A stretch of 32,830 bases of DNA. Origin: Arthrobacter terricola. GTDB lineage: Bacteria; Actinomycetota; Actinomycetes; Actinomycetales; Micrococcaceae. Location of the stretch: NCBI RefSeq assembly GCF_004354015.1, contig NZ_SMRU01000043.1, positions 1-32,830 on the forward strand, given 5' to 3'. The first letter of the stretch is position 1; each line of letters begins with the position of its first letter. The notes under the pieces are model-generated. The model searched no databases and was not told the origin of the DNA. It saw only the letters and a program-made list of their open reading frames with translations. The position numbers were made by a program, and so were the translations under genes. Shown here in pieces: positions 22,683 to 31,480 of the stretch.

Positions 22683-23357
22683 TTAATGTGGTTCAAGTCG
22701 AAGCACGAGACGACGGCGGGCGCTCGCGAGCGAGTCAGCGGTGATTGCCGCCGCTGTCACGGTGTCGCCGGCCTTGACGGCTTCGAAGAGAGCCGGCTGC
22801 GGGGTCCAAGGCGTGATGTCATGATTGTCCAATGCTTCGGTCACGCCGATGGCCTTGAAGGGCCGGCATTGGAGCCAGAGGGTGTCGATGACGCTCACCA
22901 AGACCGGGTTGCCGGAAGCCTTGTAGAGCGTCCGGAGGATTTCTTCGTCAAGGTCCAAGGCGTCGGCAATCCTGTCTTCTCCGGCGGCCTTCTGCATATG
23001 TCCGAGCATTGTTTTCATGTGTTGGATGTCGCTCGCGGTGACGTTCGGTGTCCCCTTCCGGGTCGCGTCGACCTCCAGGGTCGTCCGGACGTCGTAAATG
23101 TGGATGAGTTCAGCGACGGTGAAGGTCTTCACCACCGCTCCCTTATGCGGGATCCGCGTTGCGAGCCCGGCTTCCTCGAGCCTGCGGATGGCCTCGCGCA
23201 CGGGCATGACGCTCGTGCCTACCATGGCCGCGAGTTCCTGGACCCGGAGTGGGGAACCGGCCGCGAGGCGGCCGGTGAGGATCCCGTTTTCCAGGATCTC
23301 GTACACTTGGTCGGCCACAAGGGTTGGTGTGACGTGGGAAGGCGCGTGAATGCTCAT
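22683..23357 (-). CDS. GntR-family regulator, FCD domain (paralogue B1)
   Basis: A 224-residue regulator: winged helix with MVGTSVMPVREAIRRLEEAGL and wing IPHKGAVVKTFT, then an FCD domain with VRTTLEVDATRKG and LYKASGNPVLVSVIDTLWLQCRPF. ATG 23357 is preceded by GGAG with 6-nt spacing. It is a paralogue of the protein at 25252-25935, with a nearly identical recognition helix, and differs from the A pair in the helix (MPVREAIRRLE against TPVREALKRLE). It lies between an MFS gene and the aminotransferase on the same strand. The GATCAAAGATC sites near the B2 gene are its most likely operators, by analogy between paralogues. Confidence 0.88.
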   Translation of the reverse strand: MSIHAPSHVTPTLVADQVYEILENGILTGRLAAGSPLRVQELAAMVGTSVMPVREAIRRLEEAGLATRIPHKGAVVKTFTVAELIHIYDVRTTLEVDATRKGTPNVTASDIQHMKTMLGHMQKAAGEDRIADALDLDEEILRTLYKASGNPVLVSVIDTLWLQCRPFKAIGVTEALDNHDITPWTPQPALFEAVKAGDTVTAAAITADSLASARRRLVLRLEPH

Positions 23358-23383
23358 GCGAAGCTCCGTTCCTGTGTACGCAT

Positions 23384-23432
23384 GAGATCCGTGCTGCTCG
23401 GGCGACGGTTGTCCAGGAGCGGCACGGATCTC
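23384..23432 (-). terminator. Hairpin between MFS gene and gntR
   Basis: An 11-bp perfect inverted repeat (GAGATCCGTGC at 23384-23394, complement at 23422-23432) encloses 27 nt in the 103-bp gap. No T tract is present, so it may be a weak terminator or an mRNA processing structure separating the transporter from the regulator. Confidence 0.45.
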
Positions 23433-23460
23433 AGCAGTTTGTGATTTCCCGGCGGAGTTC

Positions 23461-24828
23461 TTACGGGCGGGACAGGTTCACTGCCGGGGCCGTGGAAGTC
23501 GTTGATCGCTTGCTACCGAGCGCAGCGCTCTCAGTAAGCGAAAGGCCACGGGTCTCGGGTGCCCACAGGATCGAGATCAGGGCGCCGAGGAGGGTGATGG
23601 CTCCGGCGATGATCATCGTGGTGCCGATGCCCAGGCCGCTGAGCGCCAAGGGGACAAGATACGTCCCGACAGCGGCACCGATGCGGCTGAGCGAAGATGC
23701 CAGGCCCACCGCGGAGCCACGGATTTCGGTGGGGAAGAGTTCGTTCGGGTAGACCCACTGCATGATCTGGGTTCCGCCGATCAGTACGGCGTAGCCGATG
23801 AACAGCGCCATGATGATCCACGATGACGCGTTCGGGAGAATACCCAGCATCAGCAGGGCCAGGCCTGACCAGAGGAAGCTGTGGATCATGAGCGGGCGGC
23901 GGCCCATCTTGTTGACGAAAACGCACGCGATGATGCAGCCGACCATGAACATGATGGTGATGACGGCGGAGCCGATCTGGCCCATGCTGCCGTCCAGGTG
24001 GAGTGCGCCGAGGATGGCGGGGGCGAAAGCGTAGACGGCGAAGAGGGGGACGATCGAGGCGGTCCAGAAGATCGTGATGAAGGCCATGCGTCCGCCGTAG
24101 CCGGAGCGGAGGAGGGCGCGGACGTTGAGGTTTTCCTTCGATTCCTGGGGCAGGTCGTCGACGGTGACGCCGGGGCCGAAGACCTTGCGCAGGGAGGCAT
24201 TGGCTTCGTCGAGCCTGCCTTTGCCTGCGAGCCAGCGCGGGGATTCCGGTGTTCCGATCCGTGCGAGTGCGATCAGCAGGGCGGGCACGGCTGCGCTTGC
24301 CAGCGCCCAGCGCCATCCGCTGTCCCCGAGTCCGACGAGCAATTCCCCGACGACGTAGGCAACAGCGGCGCCGACGAACCACATGGTTACGTACAGGCCC
24401 AGGAGCGGCCCGCGGTACTTGCGCGGCGAGAATTCCGCCAGCAGGGAGGTTGCGATGGGGTAGTCGGCGCCGACGGCAATGCCGATGAAGAGGCGCAGGA
24501 CGATCAACCAGAACACGTCGCCCACGAAGAACTGGAGGGCTGAAAAGACGATCATCGCTATGAGGTCGAGCGTGAAGAGCGTCTTGCGCCCGAACTTATC
24601 GGTCAGCCAGCCGCCGGCGAAGGCCCCGAAAAAGATGCCGATGAGGGTGGAAGCACCGATCAGGCCTTGTTCCGACTCATTCAGGTGCCACTGCCCGGTG
24701 ATTTGCGCCAGTGCAACACCGATGATGGACAGGATATAGCCGTCAAGGAAAGGCCCTCCGGAGGAGAAGAGGGCAAGCTTCTTATGGAAGGTGGACAGGG
24801 GTGCATCGTCCAATGCATTTGTGGTCAT
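23461..24828 (-). CDS. MFS transporter, sugar-porter-like
   Basis: A 455-residue membrane protein with about 12 helices. Seen are GPFLDGYILSIIGVAL in helix 1, GGWLTDKFGRKTLF in loop 2-3, RLFIGIAVGADYPIATSLLAEFSPRKYRG in helix 4 onward, VNKMGRRPLM in loop 8-9, and WAPETRGLSLTES at the end, which is like the PETKG end of sugar porters. AGGAGAACTCG precedes ATG 24828. The substrate is not evident; members of this group also carry aromatic acids and other organic acids. Its promoter holds two GATCAAAGATC palindromes, shared with the FAD/DapA/ALDH operon, so it is probably the importer for that pathway. Confidence 0.88.
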   Translation of the reverse strand: MTTNALDDAPLSTFHKKLALFSSGGPFLDGYILSIIGVALAQITGQWHLNESEQGLIGASTLIGIFFGAFAGGWLTDKFGRKTLFTLDLIAMIVFSALQFFVGDVFWLIVLRLFIGIAVGADYPIATSLLAEFSPRKYRGPLLGLYVTMWFVGAAVAYVVGELLVGLGDSGWRWALASAAVPALLIALARIGTPESPRWLAGKGRLDEANASLRKVFGPGVTVDDLPQESKENLNVRALLRSGYGGRMAFITIFWTASIVPLFAVYAFAPAILGALHLDGSMGQIGSAVITIMFMVGCIIACVFVNKMGRRPLMIHSFLWSGLALLMLGILPNASSWIIMALFIGYAVLIGGTQIMQWVYPNELFPTEIRGSAVGLASSLSRIGAAVGTYLVPLALSGLGIGTTMIIAGAITLLGALISILWAPETRGLSLTESAALGSKRSTTSTAPAVNLSRP

Positions 24829-25074
24829 CGAGTTCTCCTAGTCGATGTGGCAGGGATTGCGGCGTCCCTAGTTGGACGGCAATTCCTTAAGGGGGCCGAC
24901 CTCACGGCTCCCCGGATTCTCTGTCCGCTAGGGCCCTTGCCGCGGCGATACGGCTTCGGCCCAGATACAGAGTCAGGGACATCGTGCGATGTCGGCGTGT
25001 TGATGGTCCTCGGTAGGTTTCGCGAACTTTGTGATCTCGAACATGCCCGTGTGAGGCATGTCTCAATACTAGGA
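24829..25074. other. Leader of the MFS gene, no gene seen
   Basis: Between the MFS start and its promoter lies a leader of about 230 nt with no credible coding frame. It contains a 7-bp palindrome ACATGCC/GGCATGT (25041-25047, 25055-25061) at the predicted start of transcription. No known riboswitch was recognised. The further stretch 25115-25251, before the gntR stop, also holds no gene. Confidence 0.4.
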
Positions 25075-25114
25075 TTCGATCAAAGATCGCACAAGTACTT
25101 TCGATCAAAGATCG
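25066..25114 (-). promoter_or_regulatory. MFS promoter with two GATCAAAGATC operators
   Basis: On the minus strand TTGTGC (25089-25094) and TAGTAT (25066-25071) are 17 nt apart. The palindrome TTCGATCAAAGATCG occurs at 25075-25089, inside the spacer, and again at 25100-25114, just upstream, 25 bp apart. Occupancy of the first would exclude RNA polymerase. The same 11-bp core is found once more, at 26048-26058. Confidence 0.65.
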
Positions 25115-25251
25115 AAAAAATTTGAGCGACGACTGAAGAACTCAGGGTTTTAGGAAAGGCGTTCGTCGCTGTGGACGATCAGTCCCGCACGCACGCGGGG
25201 GAGTGGTCGCCCATGATTCGGCGGGCGTGTGGCCCGCAGCGGGGAAGAGGT

Positions 25252-25935
25252 TTAGCTGTGGTCCCGCTGAGCGGCCAGAAGGGCCTTGATGCGGTCGGTG
25301 GCATCGACGAGTGACGAGTCGTTGACGGACGCGGCCTTGAGGGAATCGCCGTCGCGGGCGGCATCGATGAGGTCCCGTTGGTAACGCCACAGGGACTCAT
25401 CGCCCGCGGTGTCCAGGGTTCCCTGTGCTCCCACGATCTTGTAGGCGCGGCACTGCCGCCAGAGGTTGCGGATCATCTGGACGAGTAGCGGATTCCCGGC
25501 GGCGGTATAGAGGATTTCCAGGAGGTTCTCGTCGTGGTCCAGGATGGGGATGACTTGGTGCTCGGTGATCGCATGCCGCATGAGGTCGTATTCTGCCTGC
25601 ATCCGGTCGCAATCCTCGCGGGTGATGTGCCGACTCCCCAAGCGCGCAGCCTCGACCTCAAGCAGCCTGCGGATGTTGTAGACGTGCAGCAGTTCCTCAA
25701 GGGTAAGGGCCTTCACCACTGCACCCTTATGGGGTTCGCGTTCGACGATTCCTGCCTCTTCGAGCCGGCGTATCGCCTCGCGCACGGGCATGGCGCTGGT
25801 TCCCACCTGTTCCGCGAGCTCGCGGACCGTCAGCCGGGAGCCGGCGGGCAGTTCGCCGCTGAGGATCGCCTCGTGGATTGTGTCGTAAACCTGGTCGGTC
25901 AGGAGTGCTGGCGCGGCCCTCTTGGAAAGTGGCAT
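25252..25935 (-). CDS. GntR-family regulator, FCD domain (paralogue B2)
   Basis: A 227-residue regulator with a winged helix (QVGTSAMPVREAIRRLEEAGIV, wing EPHKGAVVKALT) and an FCD domain (NIRRLLEVEAARLG, DHDENLLEILYTAAGNPLLVQMIRNLWRQCRAYK). It is close to the protein at 22683-23357. No ribosome site precedes ATG 25935; instead TATATA-like sequence lies about 10 nt upstream, so the message may be leaderless. A half site GATCAAA (25937-25943) adjoins the start codon and could serve autoregulation. It is divergent from the FAD/DapA/ALDH operon and likely represses it through 26046-26060. The ligand is unknown. Confidence 0.88.
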   Translation of the reverse strand: MPLSKRAAPALLTDQVYDTIHEAILSGELPAGSRLTVRELAEQVGTSAMPVREAIRRLEEAGIVEREPHKGAVVKALTLEELLHVYNIRRLLEVEAARLGSRHITREDCDRMQAEYDLMRHAITEHQVIPILDHDENLLEILYTAAGNPLLVQMIRNLWRQCRAYKIVGAQGTLDTAGDESLWRYQRDLIDAARDGDSLKAASVNDSSLVDATDRIKALLAAQRDHS

Positions 25936-26045
25936 AGATCAAATATATAGGCGAGTGCCCGACGGCGGTGCGTCTTTGGGGTCGTTTCTCACCGCGCGTG
26001 CCACGCGGCGCGGTTCCGCGTTGCAGGGTTAGCCAATAATCTCTA

Positions 26046-26073
26046 TTGATCTTTGATCAAATCTTGTTATGAT
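26046..26073 (+). promoter_or_regulatory. Promoter and operator of the FAD/DapA/ALDH operon
   Basis: TTGATCTTTGATCAA (26046-26060) is a perfect palindrome around a central T, with the core GATCTTTGATC, the complement of GATCAAAGATC in the MFS promoter. Its first six bases, TTGATC, can be the -35 box; TATGAT (26068-26073) follows after 16 nt as -10. The leader to ATG 26215 is about 135 nt and holds no clear structure. Confidence 0.65.
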
Positions 26074-26214
26074 GGGAATCACATTGTGTGGTGTTCCTCA
26101 AAGTTGAGGGACATCGCGGAGGCTGTCCCGCCTGGGGTGGGAGTATCACGGGCGTCTTTCCCCTGGACCGCCCGGAGAAGTAAGCATTCGAGAATTTCGC
26201 AGAAGGGCATTCCT

Positions 26215-27600
26215 ATGAAAGATGTTGTGATTGTCGGTGCCGGTCTGGCCGGACTTTCGGCCGGTTGGCGCCTTCGCCATTGGGACACGCTCTTGCTGGA
26301 GTCCGGCGAGCGGGTCGGAGGCCGGATCCGTTCGGAGCGCCGCGGTTCGTATTGGTTGAACTGGGGCGGCCACGTTTTTGCAGGCGCGGGTTCGTCCACG
26401 GATGCCCTGCTCAACGAGGTCGGCGTCACTGCCGTGAACATCCCGGGTTCGCTCCAGGCTTTGTCCATGAACGGAAAGTTCATCCGCAAGGGACACATCG
26501 CCACGTACCCGTTCCGCATTCCGATGTCGCTGTCCTCGCGCATCGATACCCTGCGCGCGGGCATGAAGGTTGTCAGCGGAGTGGCAAAGTACACGGGCGT
26601 TGTCCGGAAGCGGGCGGGCGAGTCCGGCGCGATGCGCCAGCAGCGTATTTACGACTTCGAGAACAGCACCTCGTTCCAGGACTTCATCGGCGATCTGTCC
26701 GAGGACGCCGCCTCGTTGTTCAAGACCACCGTTACGCGCTCGGCCGGTGACATGGACCAGATCTCGGCGGGTGCCGGAATCGGCTACTTCAGCCTGGTCC
26801 TGGGCATCGGGCAGGGGCTGAGCCAAGGCATCGTCGGTGGTCCGTCGACGCTGACCGAGTCGATTGCAGCGTCGCTGGGCGGCCGCATCCAGTTGGGCGC
26901 CACGGTGAATGAGGTCGTGCACAAGAAGGATTCCGTGCTCGTCCGTTACACCCAGGGTGGCGTGGACCGCGAGGTGGAAGCCCGCGCCGTCGTCCTTGCC
27001 ACCACTGCCGATGTTTCGCACAAGGTGGGCGTGGACCTTCCGGGCGAACTGCGCGACGCCCTCAGCCAGATCAAGTACGGCCCGCACGTCAGCACGGCAT
27101 TCCTGACCAACGAAACCTCCGCGCGGCCGTGGGACGACATCTACGCCATCGCTGCTCCCAAGCGGTCCTTCGCGATTGCGCTGAACCAGGCAAGCATCGT
27201 CCGTGGTTCGGAATCGGTGCGCAAGCTCGGCGGAAGCTTCATGACGTTCTCGCCGGCGAGCCTCGGTAAGGCCCTGCTGGACAAGAGCGACGACGAAGTC
27301 ATCCAGACGCACCTCGCGGACCTTGACCAGGTGCTTGGCCACGGTTTTGCCGGCAGCGTTGTGGAAGCGCAGACGGATCGTTGGAAGGTCGCTTCCCCGT
27401 ACTGCTTCCCGGGCCGTGCCAAACTCCAGTCCACCCTCATGCGGGGAACTGACCGTGTATTCCTCGCAGGCGACTTCCTCGGAACCCTTTACACGGAATC
27501 CTCGATCACCTCGGGCTTCTCGGCGGCCCAAGAAGCTGCCAGCCTCCTCGCGACGCACCGCCAGGCCCCGCCGCACAGCGGCCTGTCGGTCGTCGCTTAA
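26215..27600 (+). CDS. FAD-dependent oxidoreductase, amine-oxidase/protoporphyrinogen-oxidase-like
   Basis: A 461-residue flavoprotein. The FAD motif VVIVGAGLAGLSAGWRL (4-20) is followed by LLESGERVGGRIRSE, typical of the amine oxidase superfamily, and the C-terminal FAD motif is RVFLAGDFLGTLYTESSITSGFSAA. ATG 26215 has AGAAGGG 8 nt upstream; the open frame extends to 26053, but that part is leader. The middle has no signature of a named amine oxidase, and there is no Cys for covalent FAD near the C-terminus. It is first gene of a unit with a DapA-like protein and an aldehyde dehydrogenase, so it probably oxidises a C-N or C-C bond to give an imine or aldehyde. The substrate is unknown. Confidence 0.85.
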   Translation: MKDVVIVGAGLAGLSAGWRLRHWDTLLLESGERVGGRIRSERRGSYWLNWGGHVFAGAGSSTDALLNEVGVTAVNIPGSLQALSMNGKFIRKGHIATYPFRIPMSLSSRIDTLRAGMKVVSGVAKYTGVVRKRAGESGAMRQQRIYDFENSTSFQDFIGDLSEDAASLFKTTVTRSAGDMDQISAGAGIGYFSLVLGIGQGLSQGIVGGPSTLTESIAASLGGRIQLGATVNEVVHKKDSVLVRYTQGGVDREVEARAVVLATTADVSHKVGVDLPGELRDALSQIKYGPHVSTAFLTNETSARPWDDIYAIAAPKRSFAIALNQASIVRGSESVRKLGGSFMTFSPASLGKALLDKSDDEVIQTHLADLDQVLGHGFAGSVVEAQTDRWKVASPYCFPGRAKLQSTLMRGTDRVFLAGDFLGTLYTESSITSGFSAAQEAASLLATHRQAPPHSGLSVVA

Positions 27601-27650
27601 GCCAAGCATCCGTTCTTTCCCACCACAGCACTTAAGTAAAGGAACCACTC

Positions 27651-28544
27651 ATGACCAACCACCTCCGCGGAGTCCTCACCGCTTTGTCCACGCCGTTCGG
27701 ACAGGACGGCGCCATCGACGTCGAAATGCTGCGTCGCGTCGTCGACCGCTCCATTGATGCCGGCGTCGACGGCGTTGTCGCCGCCGGATCCACGGGTGAA
27801 GTCGGTGCACTGTCCTCCGAGGAGCGGCTGCTCCTGATCGAAACGGTCATCGACCAGGCGAGGGGCCGCGTCCCGGTGATCGCCCAGACCGGCGCAACCT
27901 CGACGGCGGAAGCCATCCGGCTTTCGCAGGCCGCCGAGAAGGCTGGCGCGGACGTGCTCATGCTGATCACTCCGTACTACGAACCGCTGTCCCTGGAAGA
28001 GACCGTCACGTATCTCAAGGACGTGGCCGGTTCGGTGAAGCTTCCCGTCATGCTTTACAACATCCCGGCCGTGACCGGCGTCAACCTGGATCCGGCCACC
28101 GTGCGCGCACTGGCCGAAGAGGTCCCGAACATCCTCTACATCAAGGATTCCAGCGCCAACTGGGAGCAGGCCCTCCAGCTGATCCACCACCACAGCGATG
28201 TCATCGGCACGTTCATCGGCTGGGACGCCTACATTTACAGCGCCTTGGTAGAGGGCTCGGCCGGTGTCATGGCCGGTACCGCCAACGTGGTGCCCGAGGA
28301 AATCGTCGCGGTCAGCCGTTTGATCGCCGAAGGCGACCTTAACGGTGCGCGTGAACTGTGGAACGCGGTCTACCCGGTGATCGACGCGCTGCTTTCCACG
28401 CCGTTCATCGCCTCCGTCAAGGCCGGCCTTACCCTGCAAGGGCTGCCCGTCGGTTCGCCCCGACGTCCCACCGCTGACCTTGGTTCCGAGGATTTCACCC
28501 GCGTCCGCGACGCCCTTGCGGCCCTGCGCGTGAAGGTGGCGTAG
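27651..28544 (+). CDS. DapA/NanA-family class I lyase or deaminase
   Basis: A 297-residue TIM-barrel protein of the dihydrodipicolinate synthase family. It keeps the Schiff-base Lys165 in LYIKDSSAN, Tyr136 in LYNIPAVTG, and the GSTGE loop (46-50) that binds a 2-oxoacid carboxylate. The gene has AAAGGA about 10 nt upstream of ATG 27651. Catabolic members of the family cleave or dehydrate/deaminate sugar acids, 4-hydroxyproline-derived pyrrolines and similar compounds. Its position between an FAD oxidase and an aldehyde dehydrogenase argues against lysine biosynthesis. The arrangement recalls hydroxyproline degradation (flavin oxidation, DapA-like deaminase, semialdehyde dehydrogenase), but the partner enzymes are of other families, so the substrate is open. 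Confidence 0.88.
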   Translation: MTNHLRGVLTALSTPFGQDGAIDVEMLRRVVDRSIDAGVDGVVAAGSTGEVGALSSEERLLLIETVIDQARGRVPVIAQTGATSTAEAIRLSQAAEKAGADVLMLITPYYEPLSLEETVTYLKDVAGSVKLPVMLYNIPAVTGVNLDPATVRALAEEVPNILYIKDSSANWEQALQLIHHHSDVIGTFIGWDAYIYSALVEGSAGVMAGTANVVPEEIVAVSRLIAEGDLNGARELWNAVYPVIDALLSTPFIASVKAGLTLQGLPVGSPRRPTADLGSEDFTRVRDALAALRVKVA

Positions 28545-28548
28545 CACC

Positions 28549-30042
28549 ATGGCCACGCCAAGCACGGCACTGTTCACCGTTCGCAGGGGCGGGGAATTTC
28601 CGGTTCCTGCCTTGCCTCCTTTCGGCCAGTTCATCGGTGGAGCGTTCGTTCCTTCGACGTCGGGCTCAACCGTTGACGTCGTGAACCCGGCCACCGAAGA
28701 AGTCATCGCGCAGGTCCCCGAGGGATCGGTCGAGGACGTCGACGCCGCCGTCGCCGCTGCCGTAGCGGCTAAGACGGACTGGGCGGCGAAGACCCCGAAG
28801 GACCGTTCCACGGTTCTTCTGCGGATCGCGGACATCATCGAGGCCAATCGCGAAGTCTTCGAAACCCTCGAAGCGGCCAACACCGGCAAGCCGGCGGCCG
28901 TGACCGAGGACGATATCTCGAGTGCGATCGACACCTTCCGGTTCTCGGCCGGGGCGACCCGTGCTTTCACCACCCTGGGCGCGGACGATTACGCGGAGAA
29001 CCACACCTCGGTGATCTTCCGCGAGCCCGTCGGCGTGGTGGGCGTGATCACTCCGTGGAACTACCCCCTCCTCATGGCCGCATGGAAGATCGCGCCGATC
29101 CTGGGTGCCGGCAACACGCTGGTGCTCAAGCCCTCGGAGCAGACACCGTTGACTACGCTCAAGTTGGCCGAACTCATCGCGTCCGAGCTGCCGGCGGGCG
29201 TGCTGAACATCGTGACCGGCCCCGGGCGGGTAGTCGGTAACCGGCTCTCGGAGCACCCGGATGTTGACCTCGTCGCCATCACCGGCAGCGTGGGCAGCGG
29301 CCAGAAAGTCGCCTCGAGCGCGGCGTCCACCGTCAAACGCGTGCACCTGGAACTGGGCGGGAAGGCACCGGTGGTGGTCTTCGACGACGCCGACCTGGAA
29401 GCGGCCGCGAAGGGTGTCCGTTCTGCGGGGTTCTGGAACGGCGGCCAGGAATGCGGCGCGGCATGCCGTGTTCTCGTGCACGAATCGGTGGCGGAGAAGT
29501 TCACCGAGCTGCTGGTCCGGGAAGTGAGCGAGATTTCCGTTGGCGCTCCCGGTGCGGGGGACGACGTCGAGATCGGTTCCATGATCTCCAAGGCCCACTA
29601 CGAGAGGGTACTGGCCGCCCTCGACGACGTCCGCAAGGACGGACTGAGAATCGCCGTCGGAGGCAACGCGTTGGAGGGGCCGGGCTACTTCATCGAACCC
29701 ACCGTCGTCACCGATGTTCCTGCCGGCGCAGCCATCGCAAGCACCGAGATCTTCGGCCCCGTGGTTTCCGTGGAGACGTTCAGCACCGATGAGGAAGCCA
29801 TCACGCGGGCGAACGAAACCATTTACGGGCTCGCGGCCTCGGTGTGGACCACGAACGCGTCCCGTTCGCTGTCCGTCCCGCGCAAGCTGGACTTCGGCAC
29901 CGTGTGGGTCAACTCCCACCTGGTGATTGCCAACGAAGTGCCTTGGGGAGGCTTCAAGGGCTCCGGCTACGGCAGGGATCTTTCGATCTACGCCCTGGAA
30001 GACTTCTCCAGGACCAAGCACGTCATGTACAACCGGGACTGA
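28549..30042 (+). CDS. Aldehyde dehydrogenase, gamma-aminobutyraldehyde (PatD) type
   Basis: A 497-residue NAD(P)-dependent aldehyde dehydrogenase. Seen are the Asn in TPWNYPLLMA, the NAD loop ITGSVGSG, Glu268 in LELGGKAP and the catalytic Cys302 in GGQECGAACR. The pattern GGQECGAACR and the end WVNSHLVIANEVPWGGFKGSGYGRDLSIYALEDF match E. coli PatD (YdcW) better than succinate semialdehyde or betaine aldehyde enzymes, as I recall them. ATG 28549 is 4 bp after the DapA-like gene, so they share a message. It most likely oxidises an amino- or oxo-aldehyde made by the FAD enzyme or lyase. A terminator follows. Confidence 0.9.
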   Translation: MATPSTALFTVRRGGEFPVPALPPFGQFIGGAFVPSTSGSTVDVVNPATEEVIAQVPEGSVEDVDAAVAAAVAAKTDWAAKTPKDRSTVLLRIADIIEANREVFETLEAANTGKPAAVTEDDISSAIDTFRFSAGATRAFTTLGADDYAENHTSVIFREPVGVVGVITPWNYPLLMAAWKIAPILGAGNTLVLKPSEQTPLTTLKLAELIASELPAGVLNIVTGPGRVVGNRLSEHPDVDLVAITGSVGSGQKVASSAASTVKRVHLELGGKAPVVVFDDADLEAAAKGVRSAGFWNGGQECGAACRVLVHESVAEKFTELLVREVSEISVGAPGAGDDVEIGSMISKAHYERVLAALDDVRKDGLRIAVGGNALEGPGYFIEPTVVTDVPAGAAIASTEIFGPVVSVETFSTDEEAITRANETIYGLAASVWTTNASRSLSVPRKLDFGTVWVNSHLVIANEVPWGGFKGSGYGRDLSIYALEDFSRTKHVMYNRD

Positions 30043-30081
30043 GTCCGTGCCCGGCTGACCTCCAAGCACCTCAGCGGTACG

Positions 30082-30123
30082 AAAAAGATCCCGACGGCGA
30101 GCAATCGCCGTCGGGATCTTTTT
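30082..30123. terminator. Bidirectional rho-independent terminator
   Basis: A perfect 19-bp inverted repeat (30082-30100 with 30105-30123, loop GCAA) whose outer part is AAAAA on one side and TTTTT on the other, so it has a T tract in both directions. It lies between the convergent aldehyde dehydrogenase and amine oxidase genes. Confidence 0.92.
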
Positions 30124-30136
30124 CGTCTTCGGTTTC

Positions 30137-31480
30137 TTAGCCGGCAACTGCCGCTGCGGCCCGGATCAGGGACGCCACGCGTTCCCCTTCCGTGTACGCC
30201 CCATGCGTTCCTGCAGTCTCCGAGGTGTAATCGCCCGCGAAGTGCAGCGAACCGATCGAACGCTGCAGCTCAGGAAGTGCCGTTGCCCGCTCCGGACTCA
30301 GCAAAGCGAAACAGTGCTGCCACGTCTGGGCATGCACGCCCAAGACGCGGCCACGAAGCTGCGGAGCCACCGTGTAGAAGTCCTCCATCCACTCGGCCAC
30401 CTTTTCCTCATCGTCGGCGAAGCCCGGCAAATAGCCGGAGGAATTCCCATAGCAGGTCAGCTGGACGATGTTCTCGCGGGAGGTCTGTTCGGTTCCACCC
30501 GGGACCGGGTTGATGATGGCGTCAAAGGGCATGCCGACAGTTATGATGATCGCCCAGTCCTTGACTTCCGGAAGCCCCTCGACGTCGGCGACGATGTTCA
30601 GCGTAGTGCTGCCTGGGCTCGCGACCCGCTGAAGCGCGGAGGTCTTCCAGTCAGGCAGGTCCTTGACGATCTCCGGGACCACGGGCCCCGGGACGGCCAA
30701 CACGACGTGCCTCGCCAGGAGTTTCTCTTCACCGGGTTCTGCTGTACCGGAACCTGTTTGGACAGACACCTCGTACACGCCGTCGTCCTGGCGCAGGGCC
30801 ACATCCGCTACCCGGGTGTTGTAGCGGACCGCGTCTTCGGGCAGGTGCTTCAGGATGGTCCGAGGAATGGCCTGCATTCCGTCCAGCGCGAAAAGGCGGT
30901 TGTCCTTTTCCCGCGCGAGGTAGCTGGCGAAGTAGCGGAGGGCGTATTTCGCTGAAAGATTGGCCGGATCGCCCACGGCGCCGCCGCGGATCGCCGTGGA
31001 AATGACGTCGCGGACCGCCGGTTGCAGGTCGCGGATCCGCTCTGCCACGGTTTCGTCCGAGAGCTTGCCGAGCGCGTCTACCGACGTTTGGCCGTTGACA
31101 TAGTCCTGGTACTCGGTGAGTGAGGCATCAATGAACTTGATGAGTTCAGTCTTTTCGGACTCGCTGAGATTCAGGCCGGCTACAACGTCCTCGTTCGATT
31201 CGGCAACGACGGTCTTCCCGTTGACGTGGATTCCGTACGTCGTGGGAAGGAAGGGCACGGTTTCGATCCCCAGCTCATGCACGAGCTCCTCGGACTTGGT
31301 TCCCTTGTAGACGAACATCGCACCGGAATTGGCCGATGTCCCCGCGAGCGGCACCGTGTGCGAGCGTCCGCCGACTTCGTGGCCGGACTCCAAGACAAGG
31401 ACATCCAGCCCCGAATCCTTCAAGTAATAGGCAGTTCCGAGTCCGGCCGCGCCTCCACCAACAATAATTACGTCATGCAA
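30137..31480 (-). CDS. Flavin monoamine oxidase family protein
   Basis: From TTG 31480 the product has 447 residues beginning directly with the FAD motif HDVIIVGGGAAGLGTAYYL. I prefer this start because GAGGAG lies 6 nt upstream and the sequence further up is A-rich and leader-like; ATG 31552 (471 residues) has no ribosome site. Other features are VLESGHEVGGRSHTV, the mid-domain AIRGGAVGDPANLSAKYALRYFASYL, and the C-terminal HFAGDYTSETAGTHGAYTEGERVA. There is no SGGCY motif, so FAD is likely not bound through cysteine. The family includes putrescine oxidase, L-amino-acid and other amine oxidases. With a PatD-like aldehyde dehydrogenase opposite and an amino-acid-type ABC transporter upstream, an amine or diamine substrate is plausible. 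Confidence 0.87.
   Translation of the reverse strand: MHDVIIVGGGAAGLGTAYYLKDSGLDVLVLESGHEVGGRSHTVPLAGTSANSGAMFVYKGTKSEELVHELGIETVPFLPTTYGIHVNGKTVVAESNEDVVAGLNLSESEKTELIKFIDASLTEYQDYVNGQTSVDALGKLSDETVAERIRDLQPAVRDVISTAIRGGAVGDPANLSAKYALRYFASYLAREKDNRLFALDGMQAIPRTILKHLPEDAVRYNTRVADVALRQDDGVYEVSVQTGSGTAEPGEEKLLARHVVLAVPGPVVPEIVKDLPDWKTSALQRVASPGSTTLNIVADVEGLPEVKDWAIIITVGMPFDAIINPVPGGTEQTSRENIVQLTCYGNSSGYLPGFADDEEKVAEWMEDFYTVAPQLRGRVLGVHAQTWQHCFALLSPERATALPELQRSIGSLHFAGDYTSETAGTHGAYTEGERVASLIRAAAAVAG

Noticed and set aside
26053..26214. Extension of the FAD oxidoreductase to 26053
   Set aside because: This segment contains the -10 box and leader and has no FAD-domain similarity; ATG 26215 has a ribosome site and starts at the dinucleotide motif.
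27651..28544. Lysine-biosynthetic dihydrodipicolinate synthase (dapA proper)
   Set aside because: The gene sits between a flavin oxidase and an aldehyde dehydrogenase under catabolic-type GntR control, with no other lysine genes nearby; family membership alone does not give this function.
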